Under the pieces are notes generated by a model. The model was not told where the DNA came from. It searched no databases and saw nothing but the letters and a program-made list of their open reading frames with translations. Positions 1 through 8,711 of a stretch of DNA of 64,000 nucleotides are shown piece by piece; position 1 is the first letter of the stretch, and the number at the start of each line of letters is the position of its first letter. This DNA comes from an uncultured Lachnospiraceae bacterium (GTDB taxonomy: Bacteria; Bacillota; Clostridia; Lachnospirales; Lachnospiraceae). A program made the translations under genes and the position numbers. The stretch covers positions 1 to 64,000 of the forward strand of contig CAJUDS010000004.1 of NCBI GenBank assembly GCA_910585345.1, written 5' to 3'.

Positions 1-3000
1 GCGGGGGATGGCGCGGAGGTTGTCTCCCTGTGCGTCGGCGGCAAAGAGGGGGCTGCCGTACCGGTCGGGCTGGAAGTATGTAGCGCGCTCTGTCTGCGGT
101 GTCGCGTCCGCAGCAGGCAGTGTATCGCCGTGTATGTCCGCCGCGGTTTGAGGCGGGATAGTGCTGGCGCACAGGAGTTCATAGGCATGGCCGTACAGGC
201 TGCGTGTCGTATTGGCGCCCGTTTCGTAAACCATGAGGTCGTTATCGGCCGCGCTGAGAAGATCGGGCACGTAGCAGCGTTGTCTTGTGCGCTGGCCGTC
301 GGCTCCGGTGTATTTCTGCACGTTTTGGATGCGCATGTGGAGCGCGTTGTAGGCATAGTCTGTCTGCGCGCCGGTCTGGAGGTTTTCTCCGCGTATCATT
401 CTGCCCGCGGTATCGTAGGTATAGCGGCGGATGAGGTTGTCTGCCTGCCACTGTTGTGTCAGGCTGCCGCATTTGTCGTAGGCAAAGCGGTATGGCACGC
501 CGTCCTCGGTCATAGCGGTCAGTTGGTTGAGGGCGTTGTACTGGTAGGACGTTTTGAGAACGCCGTCCAGGCTTCTGGCGGTGCGGTTGCCGCATGCGTC
601 GTAGGTATAGGTTTCCGTCATCCCGTTTTCATTGTAAGCGGTCAGGCGGCCCGCGGCGTCGTAGGCATACTGCGTATTTCCGGTAAAGGACTGCAGGACG
701 GCGCTGCGCTGCGCAGCAGCCGCGGCATCCGGATCCGCGCCGGCGGCCGGGTCAGGCGCTTCTTGAGCCCCTGGCGTGCGCACCAGGGCGGTCAGGCGGC
801 CGGTTTTGTCATAGGCAAAGGTTTCCTCCGCGGTGGCGGTCCCGAATCGGTACGCCGCCTTCACGGGCTGTCCGGCCGGATTGTAGGTATAGGATACGTT
901 TCCGCCGGGCCGGGTCATGGACAGGACTCTGCCTGCCGGGTCGTAGGCATACTGCGCGGCTGTGGCTGCGCCTTCCGTCACTTCCACGAGGCGGCCGTTT
1001 TTATCATAGGCATAGGCTGCCGTACTGCCGCCGGGGTAGGTGATGGCGGTGCGTCTGTCCGCCGCATCATAGGTATAGGCGGTCGTGCGTCCGTTATGGT
1101 CGGTCACTTTGGTCAGTCTGCCGATCTGATCGCGCTGCAGTGAAAGGGTGCCGTTCCAGTCCTGCATTTCCACAAGTTCACCCCGCTTATTGTAGCGGAA
1201 AGAAGCGGTTCTGCCGTCACTGTAGGTCATGGACAGGGGCTGGTTATTGAGATCGTAGCATACAACTGTCTCTCTTTGTTCCTCGTCCAGGCAGGATACC
1301 GGATTGTCATTCCCATCATAAGTATACACCTTTTCTTCCAGAAGGGGATTGATTTCCCGTATCATCCGTCCTTTTTTGTCATACTGGTAGAGGGTGGCGC
1401 AGCGCTGCTCTCCGGAAGCGGTCAGGCATTCTTTGATCCGGTTGTTCATGGCGTCGTATTCATACCGCACCGTATTGCCAAGGGGATCCTGTATGCCGGA
1501 CAGATTGCCGCAGGCGTCATAGGTATACTGTGTCACATTGCCCTGCGCATCTTTTACAGAGGCAATCCTGCCGTCCGCGGTATAGGTAAACTCTGTCGTA
1601 TTGCCGAGCGCGTCGGTCAGGGAGGTCACACGGCCCAGGAGGTCGTAGGCATAGGAGGTCACGCCGCCAGCGGGATCTTCTCTCGTCAAAATGTGCCCTG
1701 CGGCATCATAGGTATAGGCCGTGACGCCGCCCTCCGCATCTTCCACACGCAGCAGTCTGCCTGACGGCGAGTAGGTATAAGTTGTCGTATTGCCAAGCGC
1801 GTCGGTCCGACTGCGCATTCTGTCACTGCTATCGTACGTGAAGGAAACGCTGTGTCCCAGAGCGTCGGCAATCCGGGTCAGGCGGCCCAGGGCATCATAC
1901 TGATAGTCTGTTTCCGCTCCTTCCCCGTCCGTGGCGCTGCACACTTTTCCGGCAGCCGTATAGGCGAGCGTCAGACGGTTTTCCCCGCCGTCCGCCACGC
2001 CGGTCAGGCGGTTGCATGCATCGTAGGTATAGGTATGGCTGTTGCCGTTGGCGTCCGTAAAGGAAATTTTATTGCCTGCCGCGTCATAGGTATAGCTGCA
2101 GGTATTGCCCGCCGCGTCTTTGCTCGTAATGAGGCGGTTCAGGCTGTCATAGGTATAGACGCTTTCCCCGCCCAGCGGATTCGTCTCACGGACGAGGTTC
2201 CCGTTGCCGTCATAGGCATAGGCCGTGACGCCGCCTCCCGCGTCGGTCACGCAGAGCAGTTGCCCTTTGTCGTCGTAAGTATACGCTGTCTCATGCCCCG
2301 CCGGATCTGCTTCCTTAAGCAGACGGCCTTCGGCGTCATAAGCATAGGTACGGGTATAGCCTTCCGCATCGGTGATGCAAATGCAGTTGCCGTTTTTATC
2401 GTAGGCATAGGACGTAATGCCGCCGTCCGGCGCCGTTTCCTGCACCATCCTTCCCATCCGGTCATAGTCATAAAGCGTCTGATGGTTTTCCTGGTCGGCG
2501 GAAACCGTTACATTGCCGTCCGCGTCATACTGCGCCGTCTCCGTACAGCCGTCCGTGTCGGTCACGCAGACGATCCTGCCAAGGCCGTCATAGGAAAACG
2601 TGGTCGTTCCGGCGTCCGTGCAGATAGACTGCAGTCTGTTTTCCCGGTCATACGTGTAGGATACCACGTTGCCGTCTTCATCTGTCCTTGTCAGCATATT
2701 GCCTGCCGCGTCATAGGTATACTGTACACTGTGGCCAAGGGCATCCGTTTCCCTTACCACATGCCCGGCCCGGTCATAGGTATAGGAGATCTGATGCGCC
2801 AGCGGATCGGTGACGGCGCTCACCTGCCCCATCGTATCATAGGTATAGCTGACAATACCGCCCGCCGCGTCTTTGATCTGCACCAGACGGCCCGCCGCGT
2901 CATAGGCATAGTTTGTCTCCCCGCCGTTGGCGTCTGTCTTTCCTGTCTGGCTGCCATGGGCGTCATAGGTATAGCTGACGCTGTGGCCGAGGGGATCTGT

Positions 3001-6000
3001 CTCTCTGATCCGATTGCCCCGCACATCGTACTCAAACGTATATGCCTTCCCCAGGAAATCCGTGGCAAGCGTCACCTGCCCCATGGCATTGTATTCCATG
3101 CGGCGGCTGTTTCCCATCCGGTCTGTCAATCCGGTGCGGCTACCGTTCGCATCATAGGTAAAGGTACGGCTGCCGTCCGCGTCCGTGATCTGCAGCAGAT
3201 CTCCCGCCGCGGAATATGTATAGGAAGTAACGCTTCCGCCGGGCGTTGTATAGGAGAGCAGTCTTCCCGCGCTGTCATGGGTATAGCCGTAGGTATTTCC
3301 CTCCGGGTCGCAGGCCCCGCTCAGACAGCCGTTCGCATCATAGGTGTAGCGCCATACGCCTCCTTCTTTGTCCGTATAAGCTGTCAGATTGTCGTCGGCG
3401 TCGTAGGCGTAGGTACACGTATTGCCGCGCTCATCCTGCACCGAAAGCAGATTATTTCTTTCGTCGTAGGCAAACAGGCTTTCCGTGCCGTCGCGGTTTA
3501 CCACTTTTACCGGCAGATTACGGTCATTGTAAATGGCCTGCTCCGACGTGCCGTCGGGATGGGTGACGCGGTTCATACGGCCTGCCGCGTCATATTCCAT
3601 ACGGGTCTGATTTCCCAGCGCATCTATCTGCTGTGTTATCTGGCCGTTTACATTGTAGCTGCACTGCATACTGGCGCCTGACAGCTCCACTTTTGTCACA
3701 TGTCCCGCCTCGTCATAATAATACTTTGTCTCGTTGCCCGCTTCGTCCGTAAAGGCGGCCGTGCGCTCCGTCTCATCATAGACCGCCGCGCTCGCCCCTC
3801 TGCCCGCCAGGCTCTGGACGGCTACTCTGCCGTTTTCGTCATATTCATTGGTCAGATACACGTTTCCGCCAAAATCCGTGATCTTGGACAGCAGTCCTTC
3901 CGCGTCATAGGCAAACGACATGCCGTCTCCAAGCGGATTGGCCGCACCGGCAAGCATTCCCTCCGTGAAAGTAAACGCCGCCGTATTTCCCGCTTCGTCC
4001 GCCGCCGCGCACAGCCTCCCGTCCGCATAAGACAGTTCCAGGCTCCCGCCATGTCTGCCCTCGATACGGGCTGTCTGTCCGTTCTCATCCGTGTAAAAGC
4101 GGCATACGGTAAGCCCGTTTTCCACGATGGCGCGCAGATGCAGGCTGCCGTCAAATTCATAGGCCGTACCGTCCGTGTCTTTTACGGTCCATCCGCCGTC
4201 CGCCGCCTTTTCCAGACGCAGCGGCTGGCTCTCGTCCACCGGCAGACATACGCCGGTTTCCCCCTCTTCCCGGAACGCCGCGCCGTCCCCATAAGGCGTG
4301 CTGAAAAAGAAATATTCCCCGGCATGTGTAAGCTGATAACAGTAATTATACGTCCAACCTCTGCCAAGCGCCGCGCACGATACATCCCGCCCGGAATCAT
4401 ACATGAGCGTCAGCTCCAACCCGTCTCTGCCGCTGCCCGGCACGAACGGATAACTCCACAGAAATGCCCCGGTCATCGCGTTCACAGGCTCCAGAGCCGT
4501 ATGCGCCCTCCTGCCGTCCGCATAAGTCCGGCGGCGTCCCATCCCGGGCATTCCGCTGTGGATACTGCCAAGCGTCCACACTTTCCGCAGCCTGCTATAG
4601 TCCCCATACCCATATTTGTTATAGGCCCGGACGCAGAAGGTATGCAGTGTTCCCGGGCACAGATCCGAATAAGTTCTGGAAAGGCGTTTCCTGCGCGTCC
4701 GGCGCGCGGACAGCCGCCGCATTCCTTCTGTCTCTGTCTCATCCGACTGCACGCTGACAACGTCCGTTTCCGCGACAGGCTCGTCAAAAGCAACCTCATA
4801 GCCTGTCGCATCCTCCGACTGATACCAGCTCACGGTAATGCTGTTCATCGTCGCCTCCGCCCGGATTCCCGCGGGCACATCCGGCAGGCCGCTGAGTGTA
4901 ATGACTTTTTTGGTCCGGCTGTATTCACTGACAACCGAAGCATTTTTCGCCCGCACGGCATACGTATGCTCCGTCAGCGGCTTCAGTCCCGTAAATACCC
5001 GCGAAGTTTCCGTCACACTGTACACCTTCCCGTCAAATTCCACGTCATAGCCTGTCGCGTCGTCCACCTTATGCCAACAGATCTCCACCGATTCCGGTTC
5101 CGGAACCGCCAGAATGCCAAGCGGTGTCTGCAGAAGTGTCCGGATATCCGCCGCACCGCCGAAGGCGCTCATACCGGAACGATTCTTTGCACTGACGCTA
5201 TAGCTGTGTCTCGTATTGGCAGCCAGCCCGGTAAACTGTTTCCTCGTCTCCTCGACATCAAAGTCACTGCCGTCAAAGCGTACACGGTATCCGTCCGCGC
5301 CCCTGCAGGCATCCCATTCCAGCGTCACCGTATCGGCCGTGACATCCGCCCTTACCTGCACCGGAATCGGCGGTATCGTAGGAACCATATATTCCGCCGT
5401 AAACGGGCTGCTTCCTCCGGCATTTCTGGCACATACCTGACAGGTATACCCTGTCCCTTCCAAAAGACCCGTAAACATTTGGGAAGTCGTTGTCGCACGG
5501 TAAACCGTTCCGTCGAAGAGTATGTCATATCCGGTCGCACCGGGCACGGCATCCCAGGAGACTGTCACCGATGTGCCCGTGGCAGTGATCTTCACATTGT
5601 CCGGGCTCGCGGGCGGCGCTACGAGCGTCCTCACCGTGCCCGCGCTACAGTAGGCGCTTACGCCGCCGGCATTTTTCGCCCGCACCTGGTAACGGTAGCT
5701 CGTATTGGCGGACAGCCCGGTAAACGTCCGGCTCGTGGCCGTCGTGGAATACACTGTCCCGTTGAACAGCACCTCATACGACGCCGCGTCCCAGGCCGCG
5801 CTCCAGGAAACCGTCACGGAACTGCTCGTGGCCTGGGCCGTCACACCCACAGGCACCTCGGGCGGCGCCATGAGCGTTTTCACCGTGCGATACTCCGAAT
5901 ACGCGCTTGTTCCTCCCGCGTTTTTGGCCCGTACCCGGTAACTGTAGCCAGTGTTGGGGGTAAGCCCGCCGACCGTATAGGAGGTACGGGTTGTCTCATA

Positions 6001-7878
6001 AGTCTTGTTATTCAGCATCAGTTCATACCCGGATGCCCCGGCCGCCGCATTCCAGCTCACCGTGACAGAATTTACTGTGGAGCCTGCCTGTACATTAGCG
6101 GGTACCGCCGGCGGATTCGGCAGTGTACTTACTGTCCTCGTACCACTGTAAGTACTGGAACCGCCCCGGCCGTTGGAACGTATCCGGTATTGATAACTGG
6201 TACTTGCCGTCAGGCCGCTCACTGTCTTATATAGATCGACGGTATGGTAGATGATATCATTCAACAGAAGATCGTAACTGTAAGCGCCGGATACCGCGTT
6301 CCAGCCTACCGTGACGGAATCTGCCCGTGCGCTGGCCTGTATCTGCGAGGGCGGCATGGGCGCCGTCCGTATCGTCCTGGCGCCGCTGTACGAGCTGGCG
6401 CCGTCTGCATTTCTCACCCGCAGCTGTAGGCTGTAGTTCGTGTCCGCCGTCAGTCTGTTTACCGTCCTCGATACGGCTGATCCCCCGTATACCTGCCCAT
6501 TGAACAACAGGTCATAGCTCGTGGCGCCGCTGACGGCCGTCCAACCCACCGTGGCGGAATACTCATTGACCGTCACTGTCAGCGCGGAAACAGAAGGCGC
6601 GACAGGCGTAGTCCGCACAGTCTGCAGCGCACTGTACGGCCCCGTGCCGTCCGCATTTTTGCCGCGGATCTGATAACTGTACTCCGTATTGGCCGAAAGA
6701 CTGGTAAAATCCTTTTCGTTTCCGCTCACAATATACCGCTTTCCTCCAAACAGAACTTCATATCCGGTGGCGTCACTGATCTTGTCCCACTTCAGTTTCA
6801 CGGAATTTTCCGTAGAGGATTTCACAATCCCGGACGGAGCGGCCGGCAGCTTTGGCTGCGTGCGAATGGTTCTGGCCGCGCTGAAAGAGCCTGCGCCGTC
6901 TACGCTTTTGCAGCACATCTGATAGGTATAGGATGTTTTCGGCGTCAGTCCGCTGAATAAATACGACGAGGAAGACGAGGAAACCCTGACATCCCTTCCG
7001 TTAAACCGTATCATATATTCCGCCGCTCCCGCTGTTTTATTCCATTTGACCGTTACCGTGTTATAAGTACTCTCCGCAGTCAGTCCCGCGGGCGCACCCG
7101 GCGGTGTTGTCACTGTGTAGGAAGATGTATATGCGCTGGCAATATCCGGGTTTTTGGCGCGTATTTGGAACGAGTAAGCCGTACCCGCACGCAGCCCGGT
7201 AAACGTCTTCGTCAACGCGGTTGTATTGTACGTCCTGCCGTCAAACTGTATATCATAGCTCGTAGCGCCATATACCTCATTCCAGCTGATTACCGCCGAA
7301 GTTTCCGTGGCCGTCTTGCGGATACCGGAGGGCACGGCAGGCGTTACCTGCAGTGTCTGGACAGAATAGGTAGGACTGTATGACCCTGTCTGTTTTGTAT
7401 TTTTGGCGCGCACCGCATAAGTATGACTTGTTTTCGGTTTCAGCCCGCTGAACTGTCTACTGGTGGATGTGACATTCGTGACCTGATTATCAAAGAGGAT
7501 GTCATAGCTTCTGGCGCCGCCAACCGCGTCATAGCTGACCGTCACATAGTTCGTACCCGCAACGGCTTTTACATTCTTTGGTACGCCCAGCGGCTGGTTG
7601 TCATAAAAATCCAGCGGGATCAAAATCCGTTTTCCGTCCGATACATTTCCTGACGGACTCAGATAAGCGATCACAGACACATTATACTGTGCGTTCGCAG
7701 CAAGCCCCGCCGGACTTGTATAAGAGGTGGTATGCAGATTCGAATCCCGGCAGACCAGCACACTCTGCCCCACCCGTTGGATGTAGGCGTCATACCGCAC
7801 CACATTGCTGACCGCGGACCATCTGGCAGTGATCGAACCGTCATTGTTTAACGTTACCTGCAAGTTTAGTTGTTCCAT
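1..7878 (-). CDS. Giant FN3-Rhs (YD-repeat) protein, C-terminus beyond the window edge
   Basis: An open frame of 2,626 codons runs from the ATG at 7876-7878 to the left edge without a stop, so the gene is incomplete here. Residues 1 to about 1100 hold roughly 13 fibronectin type III domains of 80-85 residues, each with a pattern like W-x-A-V-x-G-A-x-x-Y-D and R-A-K-N-A-G-G. From about 1100 to 1360 comes an Rhs-type lead-in (ALEPVNAMTGAF, YDSGRD, GRGWTYNY). About forty YD repeats (YDAAGRL, D-x-L-G-N-x-x-x-Y-x-Y-D) follow, up to near the edge. The last visible residues (YGHAYELL, YFQPDRYGSPLF) resemble the start of the Rhs core that normally precedes a variable C-terminal toxin. No signal peptide or membrane segment is visible at the N-terminus. 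The RBS AAGGAG lies 7 bases before the ATG. In known families, YD proteins form a shell that encloses a toxin. The toxin and any immunity gene would lie to the left, unseen. Confidence 0.9.
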   Translation of the reverse strand, partial: MEQLNLQVTLNNDGSITARWSAVSNVVRYDAYIQRVGQSVLVCRDSNLHTTSYTSPAGLAANAQYNVSVIAYLSPSGNVSDGKRILIPLDFYDNQPLGVPKNVKAVAGTNYVTVSYDAVGGARSYDILFDNQVTNVTSTSRQFSGLKPKTSHTYAVRAKNTKQTGSYSPTYSVQTLQVTPAVPSGIRKTATETSAVISWNEVYGATSYDIQFDGRTYNTTALTKTFTGLRAGTAYSFQIRAKNPDIASAYTSSYTVTTPPGAPAGLTAESTYNTVTVKWNKTAGAAEYMIRFNGRDVRVSSSSSSYLFSGLTPKTSYTYQMCCKSVDGAGSFSAARTIRTQPKLPAAPSGIVKSSTENSVKLKWDKISDATGYEVLFGGKRYIVSGNEKDFTSLSANTEYSYQIRGKNADGTGPYSALQTVRTTPVAPSVSALTVTVNEYSATVGWTAVSGATSYDLLFNGQVYGGSAVSRTVNRLTADTNYSLQLRVRNADGASSYSGARTIRTAPMPPSQIQASARADSVTVGWNAVSGAYSYDLLLNDIIYHTVDLYKTVSGLTASTSYQYRIRSNGRGGSSTYSGTRTVSTLPNPPAVPANVQAGSTVNSVTVSWNAAAGASGYELMLNNKTYETTRTSYTVGGLTPNTGYSYRVRAKNAGGTSAYSEYRTVKTLMAPPEVPVGVTAQATSSSVTVSWSAAWDAASYEVLFNGTVYSTTATSRTFTGLSANTSYRYQVRAKNAGGVSAYCSAGTVRTLVAPPASPDNVKITATGTSVTVSWDAVPGATGYDILFDGTVYRATTTSQMFTGLLEGTGYTCQVCARNAGGSSPFTAEYMVPTIPPIPVQVRADVTADTVTLEWDACRGADGYRVRFDGSDFDVEETRKQFTGLAANTRHSYSVSAKNRSGMSAFGGAADIRTLLQTPLGILAVPEPESVEICWHKVDDATGYDVEFDGKVYSVTETSRVFTGLKPLTEHTYAVRAKNASVVSEYSRTKKVITLSGLPDVPAGIRAEATMNSITVSWYQSEDATGYEVAFDEPVAETDVVSVQSDETETEGMRRLSARRTRRKRLSRTYSDLCPGTLHTFCVRAYNKYGYGDYSRLRKVWTLGSIHSGMPGMGRRRTYADGRRAHTALEPVNAMTGAFLWSYPFVPGSGRDGLELTLMYDSGRDVSCAALGRGWTYNYCYQLTHAGEYFFFSTPYGDGAAFREEGETGVCLPVDESQPLRLEKAADGGWTVKDTDGTAYEFDGSLHLRAIVENGLTVCRFYTDENGQTARIEGRHGGSLELSYADGRLCAAADEAGNTAAFTFTEGMLAGAANPLGDGMSFAYDAEGLLSKITDFGGNVYLTNEYDENGRVAVQSLAGRGASAAVYDETERTAAFTDEAGNETKYYYDEAGHVTKVELSGASMQCSYNVNGQITQQIDALGNQTRMEYDAAGRMNRVTHPDGTSEQAIYNDRNLPVKVVNRDGTESLFAYDERNNLLSVQDERGNTCTYAYDADDNLTAYTDKEGGVWRYTYDANGCLSGACDPEGNTYGYTHDSAGRLLSYTTPGGSVTSYTYSAAGDLLQITDADGSRTFTYDANGSRTGLTDRMGNSRRMEYNAMGQVTLATDFLGKAYTFEYDVRGNRIRETDPLGHSVSYTYDAHGSQTGKTDANGGETNYAYDAAGRLVQIKDAAGGIVSYTYDTMGQVSAVTDPLAHQISYTYDRAGHVVRETDALGHSVQYTYDAAGNMLTRTDEDGNVVSYTYDRENRLQSICTDAGTTTFSYDGLGRIVCVTDTDGCTETAQYDADGNVTVSADQENHQTLYDYDRMGRMVQETAPDGGITSYAYDKNGNCICITDAEGYTRTYAYDAEGRLLKEADPAGHETAYTYDDKGQLLCVTDAGGGVTAYAYDGNGNLVRETNPLGGESVYTYDSLNRLITSKDAAGNTCSYTYDAAGNKISFTDANGNSHTYTYDACNRLTGVADGGENRLTLAYTAAGKVCSATDGEGAETDYQYDALGRLTRIADALGHSVSFTYDSSDRMRSRTDALGNTTTYTYSPSGRLLRVEDAEGGVTAYTYDAAGHILTREDPAGGVTSYAYDLLGRVTSLTDALGNTTEFTYTADGRIASVKDAQGNVTQYTYDACGNLSGIQDPLGNTVRYEYDAMNNRIKECLTASGEQRCATLYQYDKKGRMIREINPLLEEKVYTYDGNDNPVSCLDEEQRETVVCYDLNNQPLSMTYSDGRTASFRYNKRGELVEMQDWNGTLSLQRDQIGRLTKVTDHNGRTTAYTYDAADRRTAITYPGGSTAAYAYDKNGRLVEVTEGAATAAQYAYDPAGRVLSMTRPGGNVSYTYNPAGQPVKAAYRFGTATAEETFAYDKTGRLTALVRTPGAQEAPDPAAGADPDAAAAAQRSAVLQSFTGNTQYAYDAAGRLTAYNENGMTETYTYDACGNRTARSLDGVLKTSYQYNALNQLTAMTEDGVPYRFAYDKCGSLTQQWQADNLIRRYTYDTAGRMIRGENLQTGAQTDYAYNALHMRIQNVQKYTGADGQRTRQRCYVPDLLSAADNDLMVYETGANTTRSLYGHAYELLCASTIPPQTAADIHGDTLPAADATPQTERATYFQPDRYGSPLFAADAQGDNLRAIPR
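300..3960 (-). repeat. YD/Rhs repeat array (coding)
   Basis: About forty imperfect repeats of roughly 20-21 codons, built on the frame Y-x-Y-D-A-x-G-x-L/V and T-D-x-x-G. The + strand reads them as repeated ATAGGTATA and CGTCATAGG-like words. Long open frames on the + strand here are by-products of this repetition. Confidence 0.85.
4570..7600 (-). repeat. Tandem fibronectin type III repeat array (coding)
   Basis: About twelve consecutive FN3 units with a period of roughly 240-260 bp lie inside the Rhs gene, each ending in a variant of V-R-T-L. The units are diverged but clearly paralogous, consistent with expansion by duplication. The last unit before the Rhs part carries an insertion rich in arginine (RRLSARRTRRKR). 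FN3 arrays usually act as spacers or surface-binding stalks in exported proteins. Confidence 0.8.
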
Positions 7879-7896
7879 AAAAATTCTCCTTTCGTT

Positions 7897-7912
7897 GTTT
7901 AGTTTTCTAAAC
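7897..7912. promoter_or_regulatory. Operator O1 (GTTTAG-TTTT-CTAAAC) over the Rhs promoter -10/+1
   Basis: A perfect 6-bp inverted repeat with a 4-bp spacer. It overlaps the last two bases of the Rhs promoter -10 box and covers the expected start site. The same 12-base core AGTTTTCTAAAC recurs at 7950 and 8171. Occupancy here would block RNA polymerase. The adjacent XRE protein is the obvious candidate ligand; that assignment is inferred. Confidence 0.8.
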
Positions 7913-7939
7913 TATAGCATTCTGGAACGTACCTGTCAA
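7911..7939 (-). promoter_or_regulatory. Strong sigma-A promoter of the Rhs gene
   Basis: Read on the minus strand: TTGACA (7934-7939), a 17-bp spacer, and TATAGT (7911-7916). It is one substitution from consensus. Operators O1 and O2 lie on either side. The start site is expected near 7904, giving a leader of about 25 nt before the ATG. Confidence 0.85.
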
Positions 7940-7945
7940 TTATTT

Positions 7946-7961
7946 TTTTAGTTTTCTAAAC
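7946..7961. promoter_or_regulatory. Operator O2 upstream of the Rhs -35 box
   Basis: Sequence TTTTAG-TTTT-CTAAAC, one arm mismatch from O1. It lies 6 bp upstream of the Rhs -35 box. Its centre is 49 bp from the O1 centre, so two dimers on nearly the same DNA face could cooperate. Confidence 0.75.
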
Positions 7962-8166
7962 ATTTAGGAAGAAGAAACGGCTTGTTTCGCGGAATCGCCC
8001 ATCTGTTCCCGCGGCAGTTTTTTATTTTCGCGGGCAGTCATTGACTTTTTGCTGCTGCGCTGCAGCAGTTCAGTCTTGCGGTACTGCACAGATAAAACCA
8101 CTCTGTATACATTGTTAATTACACAGGCGCTGACATGCGGTTTTCATGCTGGAAAATACAATATCT
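7962..8166. other. Intergenic stretch between the two divergent promoters
   Basis: No gene seen. It contains two small inverted repeats: CCCGCG/CGCGGG with a 15-nt loop (8008-8034) and CTGCTGC/GCAGCAG with a 3-nt loop (8052-8068). Neither is followed by a T-run on either strand, so I do not call them terminators. Confidence 0.5.
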
Positions 8167-8182
8167 GTTGAGTTTTCTAAAC
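8167..8182. promoter_or_regulatory. Operator O3 over the repressor promoter -35
   Basis: Sequence GTTGAG-TTTT-CTAAAC, one mismatch from O1. It overlaps the -35 box of the XRE gene, which predicts autorepression. Confidence 0.75.
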
Positions 8183-8196
8183 TGATGTGTTACAAT
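8168..8196 (+). promoter_or_regulatory. Promoter of the XRE-ImmA pair
   Basis: TTGAGT (8168-8173), a 17-bp spacer, and TACAAT (8191-8196). It is weaker than the Rhs promoter. The RBS AGGAGG at 8207-8212 follows. Confidence 0.7.
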
Positions 8197-8221
8197 CGGT
8201 TTACACAGGAGGATAATCGAT

Positions 8222-8692
8222 TTGAATATCATTGCCGAACGGCTCAGAATCGGAATGGAACTGCGCGGCCTACGACAAAATGACTTGGTGGATCTCACAG
8301 GTATCAGCAAGGGAGCTGTGAGCTCCTATTTGTCAGGCAGATATGTTCCCAAACAGAATAACATAGACCTGCTCGCAGACGCGCTGCGTGTAAACCCATC
8401 ATGGCTGGCCGGACATGACGCCCCGATGGAAATAATAGACTTTGTTGCCGATTCCGCCAAAATCTCCACCTTCCCGTCCGACATGACAGACGAGATCCGT
8501 TATTACTACGGCAGACTGACATCCGCCAATAGAAACAATGCCGACCGATATATTAAAAACCTTTACGACATACAATCCATGCAGGAGGAAAACGATCTTT
8601 TGCTGAATGCCGCCCACCAGCGGACCGATATCCCTGTCACGGAAGAAATGTGCGAACATGACAATACGATCATGAATGATGAAAATTTCTGA
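8222..8692 (+). CDS. XRE-family transcriptional repressor (ImmR/cI-like)
   Basis: 156 residues, starting at TTG (8222) with AGGAGG 9 bases upstream. Residues about 3-62 form a Cro/cI-type helix-turn-helix (LRQNDLVDLTGISKGAVSSY, then PSWL near residue 60). The C-terminal half is helical and polar, without a LexA/Ser-Lys peptidase signature, so self-cleavage is not expected. The gene is followed after 19 bases by an ImmA-type peptidase gene and is divergent from the giant Rhs gene. Three matching operators lie in the shared upstream region, one on its own promoter. In the ICEBs1 paradigm ImmR is a repressor that its partner ImmA cleaves after DNA damage or peptide signalling. The same job here, with the Rhs gene as target, is inferred. 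Confidence 0.85.
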   Translation: MNIIAERLRIGMELRGLRQNDLVDLTGISKGAVSSYLSGRYVPKQNNIDLLADALRVNPSWLAGHDAPMEIIDFVADSAKISTFPSDMTDEIRYYYGRLTSANRNNADRYIKNLYDIQSMQEENDLLLNAAHQRTDIPVTEEMCEHDNTIMNDENF

Positions 8693-8711
8693 CATAAGGA
8701 GAACTGGCGAA

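Noticed and set aside
130..6234. Long + strand open frames (for example 130-1143, 1852-3681, 3700-6234) across the Rhs region
   Set aside because: They are antisense to YD and FN3 repeats whose codon composition removes stops on the other strand. They have repetitive, low-information translations and no consistent RBS.
8008..8068. Hairpins in the XRE-Rhs intergenic region as terminators
   Set aside because: No T-run follows on either strand, and they lie between divergent promoters.
8676..8711. Upstream ATG start for the ImmA-type gene
   Set aside because: It overlaps the end of the repressor gene and has no RBS; AAGGAG sits correctly before the ATG at 8712.
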